Shown here in pieces: positions 11,561-22,538 of a stretch of 64,000 bases of DNA. A program made the position numbers and the translations under genes. A model generated the notes under the pieces. The model was given only the letters and a program-made list of their open reading frames with translations. It did no database searches and had not been told where the DNA came from. The number at the start of each line of letters is the position of its first letter. Within the stretch, counting starts at the first letter, position 1. Source of the DNA: Plasmodiophora brassicae (Eukaryota; Endomyxa; Phytomyxea; Plasmodiophorida; Plasmodiophoridae); contig JASFAU010000003.1 of NCBI GenBank assembly GCA_039704465.1, forward strand, positions 1,550,001 through 1,614,000. The letters run 5' to 3'.

Positions 11561-11668
11561 GGCGCCGTTCAGAAAAAGGACCAAGACGAGTTACGCCTCG
11601 AGATGCAAGGCAGGGGGAAGGGGGCTTCAGTTGAAAGGTCCTGCCATTGAATTGTTGACGCGAGTACA

Positions 11669-11726
11669 CGGGAGATCATTAGTACTGGCAACCATGGGGA
11701 GCAAGGTCGCCAGTAATGATCTCCCG
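11669..11726. repeat. Short hairpin in the spacer of inverted repeat B
   Basis: CGGGAGATCATTAGTACTGG near 11669 pairs with the reverse complement ending at 11726 (CCAGTAATGATCTCCCG), with a loop of about 15 bases centred on CCATGGGG. The stem is about 22 bp with a 2-base bulge. Confidence 0.8.
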
Positions 11727-11730
11727 TTCA

Positions 11731-12379
11731 TTATGGACCAATGCCATGTCGCTAAATAAACGCTCGCAGGTAGCAGTATTGATGACGATGCTCAGTACAG
11801 CCAGCGCCAGTTTAGCAAGCATGCGGATGGGCATGCTTTCGCGATAGAGTCCTCACAGCAAGTATCGTCATCGTACCATTTCAGAATTTCTTGGCGAAGC
11901 AGACCACAGTCGGTCTTCACCTAACGAAGATGATAAAAAAGTGCAATCTCGGAAATTCCCAGAAGACTGGTCAACCGGTTGTTGTTGCGAGGCAACATGA
12001 GAAAGAATTTGCGGTAGGCAGGAGGCACGGAAAGTGCAGGCAGATACAGCGGCTCCCCCTGCAGCGTTTCTCAATGCACAGCATCAGACCCTCAGAGTCA
12101 TCGCTTTCCCGGAAACCCATGTAGATGAGGCCAAAGTTCAGTCTCACGGCCTGCAGATGACTGCGAAGCAATTGACTTCTTCCAGCCAGTATTGTCACCC
12201 GCAGGCACTCGCCCTGCACAGAGCGGAGTGATTCGACATCGGCCAGTAGACACTTGACGAATAGCGATCCAGAATACCGCGTTCTTCGGCCAGGTTCCGG
12301 ACGATGTCGTGCAGCTCCGTGACGTGTAGGTCGTTCGCGTTGACGCGGCTCTGCAGGGCAGAGAACGCATCCTTGTCAT
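11731..12379 (-). pseudogene. hAT-family transposase fragment, copy 2
   Basis: Reverse-oriented copy of the same hAT segment. It extends further 5' than copy 1: on the minus strand 12379-12225 reads through NANDLHVTELHDIVRNLAEE and RGILDRYSSSVYW. Downstream there are frame changes, a stop and the roughly 38-bp deletion. It ends in the same ERLFSDMALVH motif near 11750. Non-functional by inspection. Confidence 0.6.
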
Positions 12380-12428
12380 GACAAGGATGCGGCGATCTCT
12401 GCGAACGAACTACACGTCACGGAGCTGC
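12310..12428. repeat. Palindrome C with perfect 24-bp core
   Basis: The core 12367-12390 is a perfect palindrome (GCATCCTTGTCA followed by its complement). Flanking arms continue the symmetry (GCAGCTCCGTGACGTGTAG on the left at about 12310, its complement ending at 12428). The left arm has about 17 extra bases. The left arm is the 5' end of hAT copy 2, so part of the transposase sequence is inverted here as well. Confidence 0.85.
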
Positions 12429-12670
12429 GGGGCAGCGCGCCACGGAACGGGCCGACGTATATTAGGGCACTGACAAGTGACAACACTGGCGAAAATGTCC
12501 GGCAGTCTCGGCGCAGAAGAAGCGCCTTACTCGACATCTCAATCCGCATGGTGTCCAGGATCCCGTGTCCTGCCTGCTGTGTACAAGAATGCTGAAAGGT
12601 GACGACAGGCGCATCCGGTGATAGAAAGGCGTCATTCTCGTACCCGGATTCGTTATGCAGGACAGACAAA

Positions 12671-13124
12671 GCCCAATTCGGCCAGCTGAACGGCTGTCGC
12701 TTCCGCAAGGATTGATCGTTTTCACAGGTCTGGCTCTGTCGGCGGTCGCATGTCGCGCGCTCCTACCATACGACTTTGGCGCTGACAACGAGAAGGCCCA
12801 CCCATACCAAAAGGCTTCGTAAGTTAACAACAGCCTGCAGGTCGATAATCATCATGAAAGGTCTGGCCGAGGTACGTCGCGGGCATCGCGTGCCAATCAA
12901 CGTGGACGCCGCCCTCGGCCAGACCTTTCATTATAATTCGTGGGCTGCAGGCCGTGGTCAACCTGCACGAAGGCTTCTGATACGGGCGGGCCTTCTGGTG
13001 GTCAGCACCAACGTCGTAGGAGCGCGCGACATGCACTAGTTCTCCAGACCGCCGACCGACCCAGACCTGTGAAAACGAGCCATCCTTGCGGAAGCGGCGG
13101 CCGTTCAGCTGGCCAAATTGCGCC
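12671..13124. repeat. Long inverted repeat D
   Basis: Arms of roughly 215 bp, about 12671-12890 and 12895-13124. The inner stem GAAAGGTCTGGCCGAG (12856-12871) / CTCGGCCAGACCTTTC (12914-12929) is perfect. Outer parts also pair, for example GGAGCGCGCGACATG with its complement and the CAGACCTGTGAAAACG motif. Both arms carry open stretches of unrecognised protein on the minus strand. Confidence 0.8.
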
Positions 13125-13255
13125 GAGAATGTCTTTGGGCAGGCGCCACACGTCGCGGGCATCGCGTTTCAGCATGTCACAGATGGCGCGGAGCGCGCGG
13201 TTTTCCACTGAATAGTTCGGAGGTGCCGCTGTCAGTGTCACCCTGATTTGGTCAA

Positions 13256-14176
13256 ATGCGTCGGTCGGCGCGGGTAGCAGCGGCCAAGCAGGCGCAGGCA
13301 AAGCGGCAGCAGGACGAGAACGCGGAGCCAGCTGGGCGGGCGCGCACGAAGCGTGCGTCGAAGTCGGAAGCGGGGCCGGGGCTCACGAGGGCCAAGCCGG
13401 CGCGGCAGGCGACGCCGGCTGGCAATGCCGGGCGTCGGCGTCGGGCGGTCACGGATCGCCTGTATCTAGTCGGGCGTCGCGATATCGACGCGGATCTCGC
13501 TGAGGGGTCCCTCACGTTCATCGTGCTGGGCACCACCGGTAATGTCTACTACCCGACGCTGAGTCGAATACCGAACAAGACCGCCTGCACGTGCATCGAT
13601 CAGCGCTGCCGGAAAGGTCTGTGCAAGCATCTTCTGTTCATTCTTATTCGCGTCCTCAAGGTACGGTAGTAGTCGTCTGATGCACCATGCGATGATGCTC
13701 GATCCATCCAACGTTGCGTGCAGGTCCGAAGCGATCATCCGGTTGTGGCGCGGGGAGACGCTCGAATATCCGCGTCTGAGCTCGAAAGCATTTATGCCGA
13801 ATCTCGTGGCACCAGCTGCGAAGCCATGGCGCCATCCGCGGTCTGCAACGCGTTCGTTGCGATCACGGGCAACGATTTGTCGGATAATACCGGCGCCGAG
13901 CTTGCGGACGTCGAACGTCGCCCGCTTGAGCAGGGCGATGAGTGCCCGATCTGTTTCGAGGCGATCGCGGAAGACGACGAACTCGACTTCTGCCGGGCGT
14001 CGTGTCGTCGCAGCGTCCACGTTGAGTGTTTCACCAGGTGGGCCGCGCAGCGCCGCCAGCGAGGCGAACCGGTCAGCTGCGTCTATTGTCGTGCCGCCTG
14101 GGTCAACCCGTCCACTACGGCCGACGCTGAGCGCGCCTTCAAACGCTCCCGGGTCAATCTCGAGCGATTCGTCTAA
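13256..14176 (+). CDS. SWIM zinc-finger plus RING-finger protein (putative E3 ubiquitin ligase), 285 aa
   Basis: Two exons, 13256-13660 and 13724-14176, join in phase 0. After a basic Lys/Arg/Ala-rich N-terminus the SWIM finger appears at about residues 112-133 (CTCIDQRCRKGLCKHLLF, CxC..CxH pattern). Exon 2 holds a RING domain at about residues 202-253: CPICFEAIAEDDELDFC, SVHVECFTRW and VSCVYC supply the C/H ligands. SWIM-RING proteins act as ubiquitin E3 ligases (MEX, ZSWIM2 type), so RING-dependent ubiquitin transfer is the likely role. No transmembrane segment. The 5' end abuts inverted repeat D. Confidence 0.85.
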
Positions 14177-14355
14177 GTACACACACCATATCCACGCCAA
14201 CGAATGCTGCGAGTCTGGGGGACACTCCACCGGTTGCCTGACAACGTCGTCCCCGTGATGCATTGCGTCGAATGCGCGTTAGCGATTATCGAGACATTGG
14301 TTCCGGAATGTAGGCGGCGAGATATACCTTGTGACTGGAGGGGGTGCGTGCCCCG

Positions 14356-16282
14356 ATGAGTGTCATTCTATTGTCTTCGCGAGAGCAACCTCCAGCCGTA
14401 GCGATGCTGGCTCGGCCGCTGCTGTCGTCGCAACGCAGCGAAGAGAAGTCGTGGTTCGAGAAGGTCCTGGCGAGGACCACCCGAAAGCAGCAGATTGCCG
14501 CCATTGTTGTCTTGGCCGGCGTTTCCGCCCTCTTCCTGTCTTCCATCATCTTCCTGATCAGCCGCGCGACAACTCGTTTGGGCTACGCTTCCTCCAACGC
14601 AATCCTCTCTGTCGACAAGTACGTCGTATCGGGAAGTAAATCGTTTCACAGACGCTGCCTCACGCTTCTGCAGAATGACATACACGCATGACAACGCGCC
14701 GTACTTCAACGAAAGGTGACGCGTTGCATTTCGCGCGCGTTTGGGCAACGAACGCATTGAACTATCGGGTCTAGTGTGCCTGCGTACCGGGCACGGTTGA
14801 CTGAACAGTTCCGCCACGTTCGCAAGGGGACGATCTTCGTGTCCATTGCCAGCTATCGCGACAACGCCTGCGTCCTGACGCTTCGTGAAATGTTCGACAA
14901 GGCGGTGTCGGTCAGTTCTGCTATTTCATCGTCATTGCCCGCGCGTCTGACGAAGTGCCCAGCCTAAACGGGTGTTCGTCGGCCTCGTGGACCAGACGAA
15001 GTTGGCGGCTGAGGACAGTGACGATGTGCCTTGCGAATCGATGCTGACGGGTGAGGAGCGCCAGCGCGTCCGCCTGGTGCGCATTCCATCGAACATGGCA
15101 CGCGGGCCAACGCACGCCCGGTACATGGCGTCGAAGCTGTGGGACGGCGAGCAGTACTTCATGCAGATCGACGCGCACTCACATTTCATGGTCGGCTGGG
15201 ACGACCAGCTGATCAGCAACTTGCGACAACTGCCGAACCCAAGCCGAAGCGCAATCACCCATTACCCGCCCGGCCGGGAAGACGAACTCGGCAAGCCGGA
15301 CGTCACCTGGATCTGTGTTGCCAACGACCACGAACAGGTCAGAAGCCATGCTTGACGTTTCGTGCCGGCCAGTGAGTTATGCACTTTGTCGTAGGCTCCG
15401 GCAGGGCTCTTCACCCAGGGCCAAGGTAAGGCGGTTACCTACAGGAGAACGGACTCGACTGTGACACGCTCCTGTTCGGCTAGACGTCTGCCGGCAGGCG
15501 AATATGTCGCCCGGGATAGCGTTGTCGGCGGCAGGCGAACGTACGACATGCCTGAGCCCGTTTATGGGCGGCGGGTTCTTCGCTGCTGAGAGTCACGTCC
15601 TCTACGACGCGCCGTTCGATCGATACCTGCCGTAGGCTCTGGAGACCTCACAGCTCGCCGGTCAGGAGATGACGGTATCTCCTAGGTACATATTCCATGG
15701 CGAGGAGGTTCTGATCGCAGCCAGAATATGGACCAGCGGGTGGGACATGTATACCCCGATTGTGAACATTGTCAGTCATGTGTACGGAGGAAGAACCAAG
15801 AACGTCCATGTAGGAGGGTCACACGTCAGCGCTTGTCTGGTGGATTGCTGCTGACCGCGCGTTAGGTCGAATCGCAGAACTGGGTACCAATATGCCGCGC
15901 TTCCGAAGGTCAGGCGCCGACACTGCCGTATACTATCCATGTATACGCCCGCTGATTTTACCTGATATGCCTAGCGCGAGCTCGTCATATCCTGAACTCG
16001 CGCATTGATGATGAGGTCGATTTCGATCGGTCCGAGATTGAGCATCTCGGCGTCGGCACGGTACGGGATGGGCCAGTGCTTAAACATGCCGGGCCCTAAC
16101 TGGGCAAACCCCAGGTGCGACCATTGCAGGACTACATGAAGTTCGCAGGGCTCGAGCTCATGAAGTACAAAAACTTCACGTCTCGCTGCAGGCAGCGCTG
16201 GGAACCTCGCGCTGGCTGGGTGGATCAGGACACACCAGTTGTGGATATGAGGCTGGGCGACAGCCTGCCGTTCGACGGCTAA
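14356..16282 (+). CDS. GT60 family N-acetylglucosaminyltransferase, type II membrane form, 438 aa
   Basis: Nine exons: 14356-14618, 14775-14904, 14963-15337, 15395-15425, 15535-15631, 15686-15809, 15866-15908, 15975-16060, 16115-16282; the sum is divisible by three. A transmembrane helix (about residues 45-68, AAIVVLAGVSALFLSSIIFL) follows a basic cytosolic tail. The catalytic domain carries the family motifs TIFVSIASYRD, ARGPTHARYMASKLWDGEQY, FMQIDAHSHF and YIFHGEEVLIAARIWTSGWD, and ends VRPLQDYMKFAGLE. The family includes Dictyostelium Skp1 Gnt1 (cytosolic) and Golgi mucin-type alpha-GlcNAc-transferases; the membrane anchor here favours a Golgi enzyme using UDP-GlcNAc. Exon 4 is only 31 bp. 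Intron 1 is the longest seen here (156 bp). Convergent with the Rab gene. Confidence 0.88.
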
Positions 16283-16427
16283 CGACGATCGAGTGATAAA
16301 GCGACAGGAACTGCCTATGTACGATGATCTACGAAGTGAAGAATGCGGACATTCGCAGTTGTATTAGGAAGAAAGGGACCAGCGACAGACAAAGGGTACT
16401 TCAATGATGGGTGAAATATTAGATCGA

Positions 16428-17215
<788 letters not shown>

Positions 17216-18023
17216 GGCCGGACGATTGGGACGCGGTTCCGCCTCAGGCCCCTCCGGATCCGACGCCCAAACTCGCGCGCACGACTCTGTCTGACGCCGC
17301 CCCTGTGACCTCCGATTATCGCTCTGATCGACCCGCTGGGTCCGCACCCAAAAAAAGCAAAAACGTGCCGCACCCGTCACACTTTTAGAACGCAACAACG
17401 CGCGCGGCGCAGCCGTACCTACCCGATCGCCGATAGGTAGACCGTACTACCAACCTACCGTAGAGGCACCTCCTCGCATATTCTTTGCATTGCTTATCTA
17501 CATATGGGTTCTGTTTGCAGGCGTCTTCTGAAAATAAACCAAATACCACTGGGACGACATTGCCCCTCGCCGATTCACGGGGCACTGGCCACGCCACTGG
17601 CCAGTGCAATGCCTTAACGATGCACGGCAACCAACCGGGCGCGACAACTCGCACCCACTTTACCATTGTGGGGCAATACGTCCAACGAAACGTGGTAAAA
17701 TGAATCCCGTTCGTCGTCTCGAACTGCCAGGTGTGCTATTAACGTGCGGTTCGCATGCGCGCCTCAAGGTAGTAAGTTGGATAGTTGCTTGTTCATTAGA
17801 GGCGATCTCCATGTTTATATCGTGCGTCTCAGTCGAATGCGATCATGTCCTCCTCGAAATGCTGCGACACCGGATCTACCGTCAACGGGTCAGAACCCCA
17901 ATCGCGACATGGTTCCTGCCGACCCGCTCGTCCCAATACCGGTTTCAGATATGGATCCCAGGTCGGGCTCGAACTCTGCTGAGGACCGGCGCAGGGTCAA
18001 GACATCCTGCGATCGCATCGGTG
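17216..18023. other. Upstream region of the Rab gene, no confident gene
   Basis: Holds only overlapping short open frames of both strands without recognisable domains. It should contain the Rab promoter near its left edge. Confidence 0.5.
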
Positions 18024-18447
18024 TCAGCCAACTTCATCAACGACACCTGACGACGGGCGTCCCCGTACCTTGGTATCGTCGGGCATGTGCTCCGTCATGG
18101 CATTACGAACGTCGTCGAGCGTCAGTGGCGAATGAGACCGCCCACTATCGTCAATGAATGCAGGTCGAGAACCGCACCGAACCACACGTACGTGAGTGAC
18201 CATCGCCGACCGGAATTGCAGATGGCTGCACAGGCGTGAGGGTTTCGGTGTGAAGACGCGCGCGGGAATCGGTACCTTCGGCACGACTGACCAAGTACTT
18301 TTGGTACTTGTCGGCGAACTGTCGGGCGGCTATGGTTCGCAGGTCGTCGGGCGTGCGTCCGCGCACCAGAGGCGCCAGGTTGAGCATCCCGGCGAGGAAG
18401 GGGAACGCGGCACCGTCCCCCTCCTCTAGCGATGTCCGCCGGCTCAT
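18024..18447 (-). CDS. Hypothetical two-exon protein, about 116 aa
   Basis: Exon 18447-18299 (MSRRTSLEEGDGAAFPFLAG, then a helical, Arg-rich stretch) can be joined through a 73-bp intron to 18225-18024 (THVRVVRCGSRPAFIDDSGR, LTLDDVRNAMTEHM). An alternative donor 8 bp further on leads to a different, shorter tail. No family recognised. The coherent amphipathic composition is the only support. Confidence 0.35.
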
Positions 18448-18468
18448 CGTAGACCTGTCCACCTACCG

Positions 18469-18484
18469 GTAGGTAGGTAGGTAG
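18469..18484 (+). repeat. GTAG tetranucleotide microsatellite (4 units)
   Basis: Four tandem GTAG units directly follow CTACC, so the left end is also palindromic (CTACCGGTAG). Confidence 0.8.
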
Positions 18485-18845
18485 CCCAGTGCCGACGATA
18501 TCGAGGCGCCCCGGCGATTCGAAGGATCTCTGTGACTGCCCCGGGCAACCGCTGTGAGCACAATGACGATTGGCGAATCGAATCAAGGCCGAATGCCCTG
18601 ATACGTAACGTTGGCCGGAACGCGGCAGGTCAGTGATCAATAGCTTCGCCACGAGTTGGTAGAGTACTGGCCAGCGGCGTGCCCCCTCTCCAGGATCACC
18701 ATTAAGGTCTAAACGTACCATTCGATTTCCTGCCAAAGTCTGGAGCTTTGTGACTCGAATCCCTCGGCGATTCGCGAACGTCCCGTCAAGTGGGTTCGAG
18801 AACCCAGATGCGGGCACGCGTTTGAGGGCAGTGCTGAAGCGTGCT

Positions 18846-19335
18846 ATGCGGCTGGTGCTGGGGATCATGATGATGGCAGTGACTGCCCATGCGGCACAGC
18901 AGTTGCCAAGTGCAGGGAATGGGACATGCAGCGCCACATGGCCATGCCGACCTGGGCTCTGCTGCAGCCGGTTCGGGTACTGTGGCATAGGGTAATGCCC
19001 ACGTATGTCGCCCGAGTTGTGCCCGCGTGGTCCTGACCCGTTCGGGCCGCAGGGTGCAATTCTGCAACGCTCAGTCGATCACGACCAAGATCCGGGCGCG
19101 GAACGAAACAACCAGATTCCCGATTAGGTCCAGTGCACCCGCGATCTCGACAAAGCGTCTGTCATCGCCTGCACACAAGTCGTCGTCATCATCTCCCCCA
19201 CGTGCAGTTTTCGTCACGCTCCAACCGCCGGCATCAGCATCAAAGGCGTCTCTTGCGAGAGCGTCGCCCGGTTATTCTCCACCTCCCGTCTCCCTGCTGC
19301 CGCTGCTCCTCGCCATATGCGCGTTCCATCAGTAA
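18846..19335 (+). CDS. Secreted hevein-like (ChtBD1) Ser/Pro-rich protein with GPI-type tail, 142 aa
   Basis: Two exons, 18846-18991 and 19053-19335, join in phase 2 (61-bp intron with a TCCTGACCC branch-like site). Order: signal peptide (about residues 1-17); a type 1 chitin-binding-like segment CSATWPCRPGLCCSRFGYCG followed by IG and VQFC; an Asn/Ser/Thr/Pro-rich region; then a short C-terminal hydrophobic run (PPPVSLLPLLLAICAFHQ) typical of GPI-attachment signals. Hevein modules bind GlcNAc polymers; the last Cys of the canonical eight appears missing, so folding is uncertain. Role inferred: cell-wall or surface protein. The C-terminal region is shared with the next gene (AVFVTLQPPASAS versus AFITLQPVKSAS). 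Confidence 0.72.
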
Positions 19336-19517
19336 ACCGAAATACATCGCACTGATGTTCGTTGTCGAGGAGTCCAACCGCATTCACACATTTACTGCCT
19401 GGCTGATGCGGCACGTCCATGTATCGCAGAAACGCTCGAGTTGGGCACCCAGCCTGAGCCAATTCTAGAACCTTCTGCATGGGTTTTGGGTAGTGCAACG
19501 GCGTGGCGAGGGTCGCC

Positions 19518-19958
19518 ATGGGCACCGTGTCGCGCGTATACTGTGCCGTCGTGATCGCCGCCCTGATATTCGGAGTACAGGCTCGTTGGCGGCATCGTGT
19601 GGATTGCAGAGAGTGCCACCAGCGCTGCCAGGAGTTCGAGTTCCGCTGTCCGCACGCCTGTTTCGTCTGCTTCCCCCGGTACGCCCACCATCACGATGCA
19701 GTGTCGGCCCGGTTCGACCCACCGACCTGAACCAGGAACCGGGATCCAGTAACACCACTGCCGACAGCGACCACGCCGCCAGCTCGCCCTACGACGGACG
19801 CGCCGCGTCCGCCAGCAAGCCCGCCACCCGCTGCGTTCATCACGCTCCAGCCAGTCAAGAGCGCTTCCACCCTGTCGTCCAGCACCAGCAACAAGCCCGC
19901 CCTGCCACCGATGTCCCTCGTAGCTCTGGCGGCCCTAAGCGCCATCGTCGTCGTCTGA
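19518..19958 (+). CDS. Secreted Cys-rich, Pro/Thr-rich protein with GPI-type tail, 127 aa
   Basis: Exons 19518-19678 and 19736-19958 join in phase 2, the same phase and position relative to the Cys module as in the upstream gene. Signal peptide about residues 1-22 (YCAVVIAALIFGVQA); Cys-rich module DCRECHQRCQEF, RCPHACFVCFP; Pro/Thr-rich stalk; C-terminal hydrophobic tail SLVALAALSAIVVV at the stop, a GPI-anchor signal pattern. The Cys spacing is not hevein and I do not recognise it. Shared intron phase, shared FITLQP..SAS motif and adjacency show a tandem duplication with a diverged N-terminal module. Confidence 0.7.
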
Positions 19959-20175
19959 CCGCGTTTTGTTGCACAAACCAGAGTACATTTTCGTTCCCGC
20001 ATCGGCATCGCGTCCGACATCTCGACGTCTGGCTGCTTGTCTGTGCAGACAAGCCGCGTTTTGGCGCGTGTTCGGGGCTGCACAGTGGCTCGACAGTCGA
20101 CCCACTCACTCGCCAGTCGCCAGTCGCCAGGCCCGGCTGGCGGAGTCATTTTGGGTCGACGGCGAGGTGGCCTCG

Positions 20176-22243
20176 ATGTCGTCGCCGCCGCCGTTGGTCC
20201 GCCTGCTGTACCAGGTGCGGTACGCGGCGGGCGACGCCGACCGCCTGGTGCTGTCCGGGTCGATCGAGCAGCTGGGCGGGTGGGATCTGTCGCGGGCGGT
20301 GCCGCTGGAGTCGGCGGCGGCGGCGACGTGGCGTTGCCAGGTGGACGTCCCCGCCGTCGACTTCCAGTACGCGTACGTCGTCCTGGGCGCAACGCCGACC
20401 TGGTCACCGAAGCGGACCGTACGGCTGCGTGGGAAGCACCAGACCGAACCCGTTGTTTGCATCACGGATGACGGCGACGCTCTCAACCGGCGCCTGTCCG
20501 ACATTCACGACCGTCTGGAGCGCGCGTCCAATCGACGCGCGCTGGACAATGTCGAGGCGGAGATCGAGGACCTTCGACAGCAATTATCGCGTACTCGCAT
20601 GCGATCGCACGACGCCTTGGTCCAAGCGAAGCAGTCTGTGGACAGCATGCGCTGCGCGCTGGCAACACTACGAACAGAAGCGGCCGCGCTGGCCAAGAAG
20701 GCCTTGGATGGATCTCAGGTCCAGATCGACGACCTGCTCGTCCGTCTGACAGCTCAACGCCAGGAGGTGGCTGACCTGCGACAGAGCTGCCAGGTCGACA
20801 GCAGTACTCGTCGTGCGCTTCTGGGCGAGATTGGAGACCTCCGGGGCAAGGTACGGGTCATCGTCAGAGTTCGACCTCGCCTCGAGTCCGATGCCGGTTG
20901 CGACGACGCCGATATCGACTTCGCCGATGACACGTCCCTCTGCCTTGGCGACAAACTGTACACGTTCGATCGCGTGCTGGGTCCAGACGCGACGCAGGCC
21001 GACGTGTTCGGCGAAGTTCGCGACCTGTTTAGGTCGTGCCTCGACGGCTTCACATGTAACGTGATCGCAGCCCGTCCACATAGCAAACTGTGTATTGACA
21101 CAATTGTCCAGGTTCCGTCTTTAGCTATGGTGTAGTTAGATATTGGTCGCATGGCTTGAACCGGCACTAAGTCGAAGGTGGTGTTGACAGGTGCAACGAA
21201 TAGCGGGAAGACGTTCTCAATGGAAGGTCCGCCTGATGATCGAGGTGTGACGTTCAGAGCTCTGCAGCACATGTTCGACCTGCGCGAGGAACGCTCTGCG
21301 GTGTGCTCCGTTACGTTCGCTGCCAGCGTCGTCGAGATCTATAACGAGACGTTACGCGATCTTCTCGTCCCTTCGGATGCGCCAGAGCTCCCGTTGGATG
21401 TCATGACTGGTGGGCGTGTAACGAACCTGACTTGGACAACGCTGGAGTCTGTTCGGCACGCTTGGTCCCTGATCATGCGCGCTGTTCGCTCACGCAGCAC
21501 GGGTGCCACGTTATGCAACGAGCGGAGCTCGCGATCGCATTTGGTTGTATGCCTCACTGCCGTTAGTGTCGACAAGCGGTCGGGTGCCCGGTTAACGGGA
21601 CGCCTCGCTCTTGTCGACCTTGCGGGCAGTGAGCGCTTGCGAATGTCTGGTGCTGTCGGGGACCGCTTACGGGAGTCGCAGGCCATCAACAAATCGCTAA
21701 GCACGCTCTCCAAGGTCTGATTGCCACTGTACACCGGTTGTACTCGGCTCTTACCGCTGCTTTCAGGTTATAAGAGCTCTGTCGGACGGAGATCAACACG
21801 TTCCGTTCAGGGATTCGCGTTTGACCTTCCTGCTTCAGGATTTTCTGAGCCCAAGCGCAAAGGTTGCAACTCTGGTCCACGTGAGCCCTTGCGGAGAACA
21901 AGAGGGGTTGAGTACGCTGCGGTTCGCCCAGCGCTGCAAGCTTGTTGACCTCGGGCCAGCACGTCGTCGCCTCGAGTCTTCACAGTTACTCCGGTATAAG
22001 GTTGCAGTGGCCGAGAAGGACAGGCTCATCGAATCGTTGAGGGCGGAGATTGTCGCCCTTCGCGGTCGACAACCGTCGCCCTCGCGGCAGTCAACGGCTA
22101 AATCCACGCCTAAATCGGCCAGCAGAGGGGCCTCCCGGAGACGTGCTGACGATGCTGCGGATGCCAACGAGAATGTCGCGCCTCAGGTTCAGGTATTGGG
22201 CCGGTTACCTTTCGACGAGCTTGAAAGCGGTAGAGCCCGGTAA
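20176..22243 (+). CDS. CBM20-kinesin-14 fusion, C-terminal motor, 632 aa
   Basis: Four exons: 20176-21055, 21112-21129 (18-bp microexon), 21191-21714, 21767-22243. Residues about 5-95 match a starch-binding CBM20 fold: LVLSGSIEQLGGWDLSRAVP, TWRCQV, FQYAYVV, W, R. A coiled coil follows (about 105-220), then a kinesin-14-style neck LRGKVRVIVRVRP leading into the motor. The P-loop GATNSGKT is complete only if the microexon (SVFSY) is included. Later motifs are NERSSRSH, DLAGSE and LSTLRFAQRC. The tail is Ser/Lys-rich. A motor placed after the coiled coil indicates a minus-end-directed kinesin-14. What glycan, if any, the CBM20 binds is unknown. Confidence 0.88.
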
Positions 22244-22538
22244 TATACTGCCTCATTGTCATGTACGTGGCCGGTCCACGAGCGAACGTGTACGGTTCAG
22301 TCCATGGTACACAGGATGTGGATTTATCACAGTGGGGGCAGGCCATCTGGGGTTACCCATTCGTTTTACGGCACCTGCGATTCGACTTTGTCTTCAGGAG
22401 CGTCGTCTTGCTGACGATCCTTGGAATCAGCGGACCATTCAGCAAGCCGGGAAATTTTCCAGGGATGGTCGAACTTTCGAATAGCAGCCGGGCTAGAGAC
22501 GTCTCAGAGAACGTCGCAACATGCAGTATTCGAAGTGC

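Larger units (their letters stand above)
11007..12195. repeat. Long inverted repeat B (two facing hAT copies)
   Basis: Arm 1 (11007-11512) and arm 2 (11731-12195, reversed) match over roughly 500 bp at about 90 percent by eye, separated by a 218-bp spacer. Arm 2 lacks about 38 bp present in arm 1 near 11354-11391. Both arms carry the same transposase-like segment, so this is an inverted duplication of a hAT fragment. Confidence 0.85.

Noticed and set aside
10831..13124. CRISPR-like array or bacterial insertion
   Set aside because: Repeats are inverted pairs, not regularly spaced direct repeats, and the flanks are intron-bearing eukaryotic genes.
18990..19026. Apparent frameshift between the hevein-like segment and its downstream frame
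   Set aside because: A 61-bp GT-AG intron (18992-19052) in phase 2 restores the frame and matches the intron phase of the tandem paralogue, so no frameshift is needed.
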